A stretch of 64,000 nucleotides of DNA from Sipunculus nudus (taxonomy: Eukaryota; Annelida; Sipuncula; Golfingiida; Sipunculidae), in the NCBI GenBank assembly GCA_026874595.1, contig CM049306.1, forward strand, positions 101,693,142 to 101,757,141. The letters run 5' to 3'. The notes under the pieces were generated by a model, which saw only the letters and a list, made by a program, of their open reading frames with translations, was not told the DNA's origin and ran no database searches. The position numbers and the translations under genes are program-made. This document shows, piece after piece, positions 56,733 to 64,000 of this stretch. Position 1 is the first letter of the stretch; every line of letters starts with the position of its first letter.

Positions 56733-58150
56733 AAACGATAAAATAACTAAAATTTTAAGTCCAGTCATTGTTATATAGAAAATACTACCGTTGTGCTTCG
56801 AATATAACTTCGAACAAACCAATCTACCTTTTGTAACTTTGTAACGTTCATAATAGCAAAACTTATGTCATACGAACATTCTTGTAAAAGCCTCGGAAAT
56901 AAGATACAGGATTTTGCATCTAAGGAAATTGGCTTCCTGGTATGAAAGAGAAACCTGAGCACAACCCGATGGACCGTTAAACAGCTTTCCGCATGGCAAG
57001 ACACATGAATGACTCTGTTGAGGATTTTCCACGATCCAAAAAATATATGTCTCCCTTCCAAAGTTGCACTCCCTTTTCCTACTCCAGATCAAACGAGGGT
57101 TTCTTACCCAATATCCTGTATGCCATGTTAAGACATAGAGCACATTGTGTATCGCGTACAGGTTTACTTATCTTTGAAAACCCATTCATGAAGTTTTTAC
57201 TGAATTTTTATCGTAAATTCGTTGTCGAAATTGTGAATTCAGTTACAAAATATTTGAATTTTAAAATAAATGTAAAAAAAATTTTACAATTAAAATTCTA
57301 ATTTAAAGGATCACTTTTTTCTTTGTTGTGACTTAACAATTCCACAGAAAAAAGCTTTACGCTTTATAGTTTAATGATAAAGGAATTTAATTGATTTTTT
57401 TAGTTGATTTTAATCATAAATGTAAAAACATTTAGTGAAACAAATATCCATACTTTATGTAAAACTGCAAAGTATTCTTTCGAGAAACCCATTATAGCTC
57501 TATACATCCGCTTTAATAAAGATATTATTTTCTTTCTTGATGATTTTTTTCTTCAAAAAGAATATTCAAATTTGCGCATTAAAAATATCATAAACAAATG
57601 CTAATTAGGTATAATAGAAATTCACTAAAGCACATGTTTTGATAAATTTTACTGCAATATTTGGATATCTATTTTAAAAAGGGATCTTATTTAAATATAT
57701 TTATCAAAGTATATCGTTTGTCAGATCAAACCGTAAAAGAAAACTTCAAAATCTTGCCTAACTGGATGCTGAGTGAAAAAGTTCACAGACAAAAACCCAG
57801 GGATATATCCTATTCTTGACTTGATACTGATGAATGTGCAATGTGTAATATCTACAACTTTGATAAAGCAGTTTTCCACGGGCTGATTTTTTTTTACGTG
57901 ATGATCGGATAGCTCCTATTTCGTATATTCTTTCGTTTTAGATGTTTTTAAAGCATTGCCACCATTCAATATCTCTGACTGTTTATAATACAGCTTAGCC
58001 ATATAGCTCATCACGTTTCAAAAGGGACTAACGTATAACAATATTATTGTATGATTGAAAAAAAAAAGAATCACACATTTTCATCTATTTTAAGGGGTCA
58101 AGTGATTTTTTTGTGTGAGGAATAATCTGAATTGTAACTGGAAAGTCTTA
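56733..58150. other. Intergenic, no gene recognised
   Basis: Overlapping open frames on both strands at 56771-57301 lack domains. No repeat recognised. Confidence 0.55.
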
Positions 58151-59086
58151 AGCAGGCCGCACACAGAGCGGACGAGACGAGATCGGATCGGACCAGACAG
58201 GACTGAAAATCCTGTAGAGTCCGCCACAATCTTTCCCAGTCCGGTCCGGTCCTAGAGGGGTCGCACACAGAGCGGATCGGATAGGATTTTTTAATAAGAT
58301 ACTCTTATATTATATTATATTATATACATACATACATACATACAAAAATTATGGCATCTCTATCTGAGGTAATATACTTCCATTTATAAATAAACCTGGA
58401 TATCTACAATCTATTCAATTTATGGTAACTTCACCTGTCATCATAAAACACATATAAACAATGGTATTGTGCTATGACGTATTTGCTTTGTATTACATCA
58501 CTCTAAATTTAGGTTTCTGTATATAAATAGGAAACTATATATATATACAATACTACTGTTTTGATCATACTTAACTATCGAAATATGATCAACAGAAGTA
58601 TATCTTTAGTTGTTATTTTTATATTAAATTGCAATTACACGTGAATCCTTTATGCTGAATTTAGATGATAGATGTGGTGAGCAACACTATTTTTTTAGCA
58701 AGTATTTCCCTTTATAGCTAAAAGGTACACCAAACTTGGTGGTGTCACCCACGTTATTTAACGTCTCTTAATTCGCCATCTCCAGATTTGTACGTCTATC
58801 ATGTGATTCATAGAGCTGCTCTCATTGGTCAATGACAAAGTCCCGATCCTAGCTAGTCCTAAAACCCCTGCAAACAGAGCGGACTCAAGCGGACCGGACC
58901 GGACCACTCAGGACCAGTCCTGAAATATCAAAACATTTTGATATGGTCAGGCTCGCTCAGGAGTGGGTCCGGAGCGGTCCCGGACTGGCAGTCCGGTCCG
59001 CCAACTCCCGCAAACTGAGCGGACCGGACCGGATTCAAGTCCGGTCCGATCTCGTCTCGTCTCATCCGCTTTGTGTGCGGCCTACT
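58151..59086. mobile_element. MITE of PIF/Harbinger type, 936 bp
   Basis: Inverted ends AGCAGGCCGCACACAGAGCG (58151) and, reverse-complemented, AGTAGGCCGCACACAAAGCG (59086). Identical TTA trinucleotides flank it (58148-58150, 59087-59089), the TWA target typical of PIF/Harbinger. Internal copies of the end motif (e.g. cgcacacagagcgga near 58262, gcaaacagagcgga near 58871, gcaaactgagcgga near 59009) and ccggaccgga runs occur. A catacatacata tract lies at 58322-58343. No transposase. Confidence 0.82.
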
Positions 59087-59850
59087 TTAGTTCATCTCAC
59101 TATTGATCTAGCATCATAATTAGACCATTAGACCCCAAGTTGCCTGCATGTATGCAGTTCATCATTATTAGACTATTAGACCCCATGTCACTTGTATGCA
59201 GTTCTATTTTTTCTGACAGAGACTCTCCAGACATGATGTATGACTTCCTCCCATTCATACCCCAACATACAAGAAATATTTAAAATTTAAATTCATAATT
59301 TAATTAAGGTACTACATTATTTTATATTATTTTGACAAATCAATTCTAAAACTTGTCAAGTGATGAAAATTGCAGTTTTAGGCATTTCTTCAGGTCTATA
59401 ATAATTTGAACTGATTTCTCTTAATTCACATATGCAGATTAACTTAACATTTGTTAAATATTAAAAGTTTGAAAAACATCTCATGAAATATGTTAATATT
59501 TGTCCAATTTTCAGCTTCGGCTTAATTATGCTAAGTACGAGTAAAATCTACAAAATGTTGGCAGGGTCTTTTTAACCATGTGACAAAATTTAATCGCCAC
59601 TGTTTTCTCTTTAAGGATTCATTCAAATGAAATAAGGTAATATAACCTGTGCCTTACTCATTTACATCCCTTTTTTCAAATCATATGACATATGGAATTT
59701 ACATCTTACGTATCAATGTCTAGCTAATAAAACTTGTGCCAAAAATCCAATTCTCACCTGTGTCCATTTTGCATATAAAAAAAGAAAATAATGTTTGAAT
59801 CATTCATTTACTTCAGAGAAACGGATGAATTTAACAAATGTCTATTAGAA
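59087..59850. other. Intergenic, nothing recognised
   Basis: A short repeat of ttagaccccaagttgcctg/ttagaccccatgtcacttg occurs at 59128-59200. Confidence 0.6.
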
Positions 59851-60230
59851 TATCGAAAGAGTTTCCAGTCTTGGACGCTTTGGTCCTGGACTTGGACTTG
59901 TAAGGACTCGTGAGGTAAGGACTCGAGAATGCAGATCGAATAACTCAGCATCGTGAGCGAAACGTAATTAACATCCAAGTAAAAAACATGCATAAACTTA
60001 TATAAAATTACTTATGGTAATCTTCATTTTACTTATAGTAATGTCTTTTAATTGAGACATCTTATGTGTCTCAGACTTGGATTCGGGTCCCAAGTACCTG
60101 GACTCAAAGAAGATGGACTTGGACTTAAACCCTAAGGACTCAGACGCAGACTCAGAATCATTTGGCCTGGAATCGGACTTGCACCCCTGACTCAGATGGT
60201 GTGGACTCGGACACAATAATGATCTCCCCT
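59851..60230. repeat. Degenerate GGACTT/GGACTC-rich repeat
   Basis: Many imperfect copies of ggacttgg, ggactcgg and aggactcag in two blocks (59868-59930 and 60072-60210) around a less repetitive middle. The 92-codon minus frame is Ser/Asp/Glu-rich because of this repeat. Confidence 0.7.
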
Positions 60231-60969
60231 GAGATGAGGGGTTGGAAACCATCTTCACTTGGTCATATATGCCCAACAGTCCAACAATCAGCTGCGAATG
60301 AAAAATGAACGCGTTTGTTGTATAATATTCCCCCTATTCCTGTTTATTCCCCCTACACCATCCGTGTTATGAAGTTTGCCTCGTATTAGTTATCAATAAC
60401 AGTTTTACAATCCATGTGAAAAAAAATAGCTAGTAATCGATACTGTTTACTTCAAATGGTATTTGATGATGATGATGATGATGACTATGAAGATGACGAT
60501 CTAAAAGAACAAATGCAAAATTCCTGAGACTGTAGATATAATATACATAAAAGTAATATGAATGATCTATTTTCAAAACAGTTGCACTAACAACATCACC
60601 TGATTATCCCCTCAATGGTGTTAGTAGGTGCAATCGTGGGGAAAGTATGATGAAATAAACATGTATCTGCCGTAAAATTGGTGCGCTGAGTACACCAGTC
60701 TGTGGTCGGTACAGAGGAATTGCTTAGATGAATAGATCTCATATTGTAAGGATATGGATGGTGAAAATGATGAAATTGATGATCTAAATGATGGAAAAAA
60801 TTCACAGCTGTACCGACTGAAGATAGTCTATACTCATAAATGGTGTGATTTCTTGATCTTGATTTACTGCAGAATGATGGATACATCACACATTAAGATA
60901 GCAGGTGGGACGCATTGCTATACTGGTTCTCACATTAAGAACTGCTTTCTCCTAAGGTGATTACATTTG
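60231..60969. other. Intergenic with a short (GAT)n tract
   Basis: (GAT)n lies at 60465-60484. No gene recognised. Confidence 0.6.
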
Positions 60970-63400
60970 ACATTCACTGACGCAATCGGTCATCGTCAGG
61001 TGCAAATAGGTGCGGGGAACATGAAAATCAATGTGACAAGCGTCTTTTCTTGCGTGAAAGCAGGTGTTTAATGTTATAGGGTCATATATAGAGTAAGGCT
61101 TTTTTTCACCAATTATCACTCGTCCTATAAAAGTTTCTATAAATGGATTTGTGTGGGTGAGTTGATAAACATGTATTTTCGCTCGAATTTATAATATCCA
61201 ACTCACCATTTATAATTACGTAAAGGTATATCAAAGTATAAAAATGTGAATTGGAAAGAATTTATGCTTTTTTATACATTCATTTTGTTTTAATATTATT
61301 TAACATGTTATTAAAAATAACAATATTATTTTGGTAAATTTAATATGAATTCGCCACTACATGTAATTTTAAGACTATTTGCATGATTTTACACAGTCGT
61401 TATCCAACCAAGCGCTCCGCAGGCAAAACGGGAAGGCTGTGCCCCGCAGCCGTGTATCACTCACAAAAAAAGTGCGTCTCTTTGAGGTTCCTCAGTGTTA
61501 TGACCCAGCAAAGGAGATGTCTGCACATCAACGACCCACAGGATACAAAATATTACGATAGAAAGCGATTACAACCGCCCTGTCAAGTAATCGCAAACTA
61601 TAATGTACATACTTAGATTAAGAATTCAGGATGAAGACTTTGATCTTTGATTGAAACCCTAGGATTTAGAAAGGATACCTACCTCAATGTTTAAATCCTA
61701 TTACCACAGACGTTAACCGATAGTTTTGTCTAATTTTGACGAAAATCATCGTTTATACGCCCTTCAGTCTGCTATTGAGAAGCCAGCGTCAACTTGAGGG
61801 GTGGGGGGGGGGATAAATACAGTTTACTATAAATTTATTTGATCTAAATATCTTTTATCCCCTACCCCTGGAAAATAATCCTGGATCCGCCCTCGCCGGA
61901 ACCTCAGCCTGTGTTTTTGTACAATTGATGCATTGTTACTAATGTTTTGACCTTTCATACTAGATCCTTAGTGTATTCGTCAATATCATAGAGAATGAAA
62001 ATACATATAATAAATTTGTAAAAATAAACAAGTGAAACGTTATCTGGCAGTTTGCCCGCCATCACCTTTGCTATTTATTCCTGAATGACTGCCGATTTAA
62101 TTTACCTATGACTCATGATAGAAACTGTTTATTCCAGAAATATGAAAATCATAGCCTGTTACGCTCGACCTTGTAAACTTCAAGTTTACGAATTAATTAG
62201 AGTGAAGAAGTCATTGCCATTGTGCAGCATACAGGCATTCATTAGTACAGTGCCAGAAGGCATTTATAAAGGAACCTTAAGTTTAATTAAGTTTGTAGTT
62301 TACGTTAATGGATGGTTCTTGTAAATATTGATTCTGGCCGTGCGTTTTTTTTATTTTCATTTCATAGAAAGCATTTAGTCCCTTATCACCGGAAGGGCTA
62401 ACTGTGTAATATTAAATTAGTTTAAGCGAATAATTCCAATAGTCCCTTGTAGGAACAGATAATAGAAACAAGAATACGTATTGTCCGTTCATAAAAGGGA
62501 TGTCTGTTCCATGTGTTGATTATTCTCTCAAACTTAAAAGTTTTCACACAATTTGCTACTTAAGTGAACTTGGACCAAGTCCTGATATGAGATTAAGAAA
62601 CTTTATGACATAAATGAACACATTGTACAACCCTCTGGAATTGTCTGTCATAAGTTGCTAGCCTTACTTTGGCAGTTATATTTTAAATAATATTTTGACA
62701 CAGAACATCCAATCAGTTTTTACTGCTGAGATGATTAAATCTGACCTTTAATGACGTTGACGGCCATCGTCAGGTGCAAATAGGTGCGGGTGGACATGCA
62801 AATCAATGTAACAGCTGTCCTTTCTTGCGTCAGAGCTGGTGTTTAATGTTATAGGGCCATTTATAGAGTAAGGCTGTTTTCAACTATTATCACATGTTCT
62901 GCAGACGTTTCTATAAACAGATTTGGGTGGGTGTGTCGATAAACGTGTATGTTCGTTCAAATTTATCTTCTCCCACACACCATTCATATTTACGTAAATG
63001 TTTATCAAAATATAAAAAAGTGAAATCAAAGTATAGATATGCGTTATATCTTTTTTAAAATATAATTAAACAAGTTTTGTAGTATTAAGTCAGTTTAAGA
63101 GGATAATTCCAATTTTCCCCCTTTGTAGGAACAGATCATAGAAAAAATAATCCATAGTCTGTTCATTTAAGGGATGTCTATTGGTATTTGTTGACTATTC
63201 TCTAAAACTGAAATATCTAATTTTATGCCTAAGTGGATTAAGAACTAGGGCCTGGTAAGAAATTATTTTACACCAGTCTGGATCTTGTGTGACGTCGTCT
63301 ATCATGGGTTTCCATGCAGCTTCACTGTGGCACTTATATTTTAATGAATATTTTGACACTAAACAACCATCCATATTTTTACATGTAGTCCTTCCTGCTT
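60970..63400. repeat. Tandem duplication of a two-block unit, first copy interrupted
   Basis: Block A (60970-61257) recurs at 62751-63035, e.g. catcgtcaggtgcaaatagg then gtgtttaatgttataggg. Block B (62404-62715) recurs at 63079-63400, e.g. ggataattccaat, gtaggaacagat and aagggatgtct. The second copy is continuous; the first is split by about 1.1 kb (about 61300-62403). Identity is moderate. Confidence 0.88.
61300..62403. other. Segment that interrupts the first duplication copy
   Basis: Unique in the window. It includes a poly-G run (61801-61811), a hAT-like MITE end (cctggatccgccctcg near 61880) and overlapping small frames at 61379-61616 without domain. It could be an insertion, or the second copy could have lost it. 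Confidence 0.5.
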
Positions 63401-64000
63401 GTGATTACTGTCTTTGACTCTAATCAACGTGAAGAATACTGTTTTATTAAACTGCTAACGAGACCGCGATCATAGTGTGACGAACCCCTAAGGGTACGGC
63501 TTGACCTTTGTACGAACCGAGTTATGATTTGTCTAAAGTGACGGATCCGTTCAGTAACGGATGACTGGAAAAGCAAGTAAAAACATCGAGGCACGCACGA
63601 GATAGTGGCCGAAGTCAAGGGAAGATTAATGACCGCAAATCGGACTGAAATTAGGCATGTAAAAGCCCGGGGAACTTAATGTGCAGGCACCGGAAGGGCA
63701 GTCACAACCATCTCAGTTACCAAGAGACAATTCAACGGAATATTGGCCGAATCGCACAAATAGGGGCCAAAGACCTCTCAAGGTCAAAACCGCTATGACA
63801 AGTCATTTTTCTACATCTTGGCAAGGGGAACCCCACGCTAAGGGAGAAAACATAAAACCAAGACGCCGTAAAGAAACGGGTAAAAACGACAGCAAAACCA
63901 CCAAATGGGGGGGGGGGGGGGGGGGGTTATATCCACCATTTTAAATAAGTCGCCAAGTGGAACCGCTAGGATGAAGACGAAAAGCCTTACAGCTTGGGGG
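63401..64000. other. Intergenic with poly-G
   Basis: Poly-G at 63907-63926. A GC-richer end (63650-64000) with a short open frame (63681-63944) but no domain. The window ends here. Confidence 0.55.

Overview
The window reads as nuclear DNA of a marine invertebrate, most likely a mollusc and plausibly a bivalve. This is inference. It is AT-rich, has no prokaryotic operon structure, and carries many TA/CT/ATT microsatellites and poly-G tracts. It also holds remnants of nearly every animal transposon class: Ty3/Gypsy, a Penelope-like element with a GIY-YIG domain, an AP-endonuclease LINE, a tRNA-headed SINE, Tigger/Pogo, Harbinger-type and hAT-like MITEs, and foldback elements. Many repeats contain 'aaggtcaaggtcaa'-type modules of a kind common in molluscan DNA.

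Only one gene is clearly intact: a single-exon class A GPCR on the minus strand (33141-34322, 393 aa from the first true ATG). It has all the structural landmarks of the family and closest resemblance to the vertebrate orphan receptors GPR61/GPR62. A possible first coding exon of an unidentified gene lies at 43932-44074 (minus): ATG, 47 codons, then a good GTAAGC donor. Three weaker exon-like stretches are also listed.

Layout: 1-5500 holds repeats, a small MITE and SINE copies. 5550-6117 is a possible solo LTR with a TATA box. 8181-11959 is a broken Gypsy gag-pol (minus) cut off inside the integrase at a TA microsatellite. 13084-16768 is a large inverted-repeat element built from about 160-bp modules. 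17415-17592 is a 39-bp minisatellite. 18230-19216 is the 3' part of a Penelope-like element. 21292-24768 is a decayed LINE with an internal 175-bp tandem duplication. 28185-31728 is a nested pair of hairpin-ended repeats with a 180-bp satellite inside. 33141-34322 is the GPCR. 35522-37352 is an internally deleted Tigger element. 38523-38781 is a short-period minisatellite. 39947-40603 is a foldback element with a 7-bp target duplication. 45370-45719 is a SINE. 47940-49760 is module-rich repeat DNA. 50284-51026 is a recent 410-bp tandem duplication. 51895-52564 is a Tigger-type MITE. 58151-59086 is a MITE with TTA duplications. 60970-63400 is a tandem duplication interrupted by about 1.1 kb.

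No genes form a pathway here. The window is one receptor gene, and perhaps one further exon, in a repeat-dominated landscape in which several elements abut TA microsatellites.
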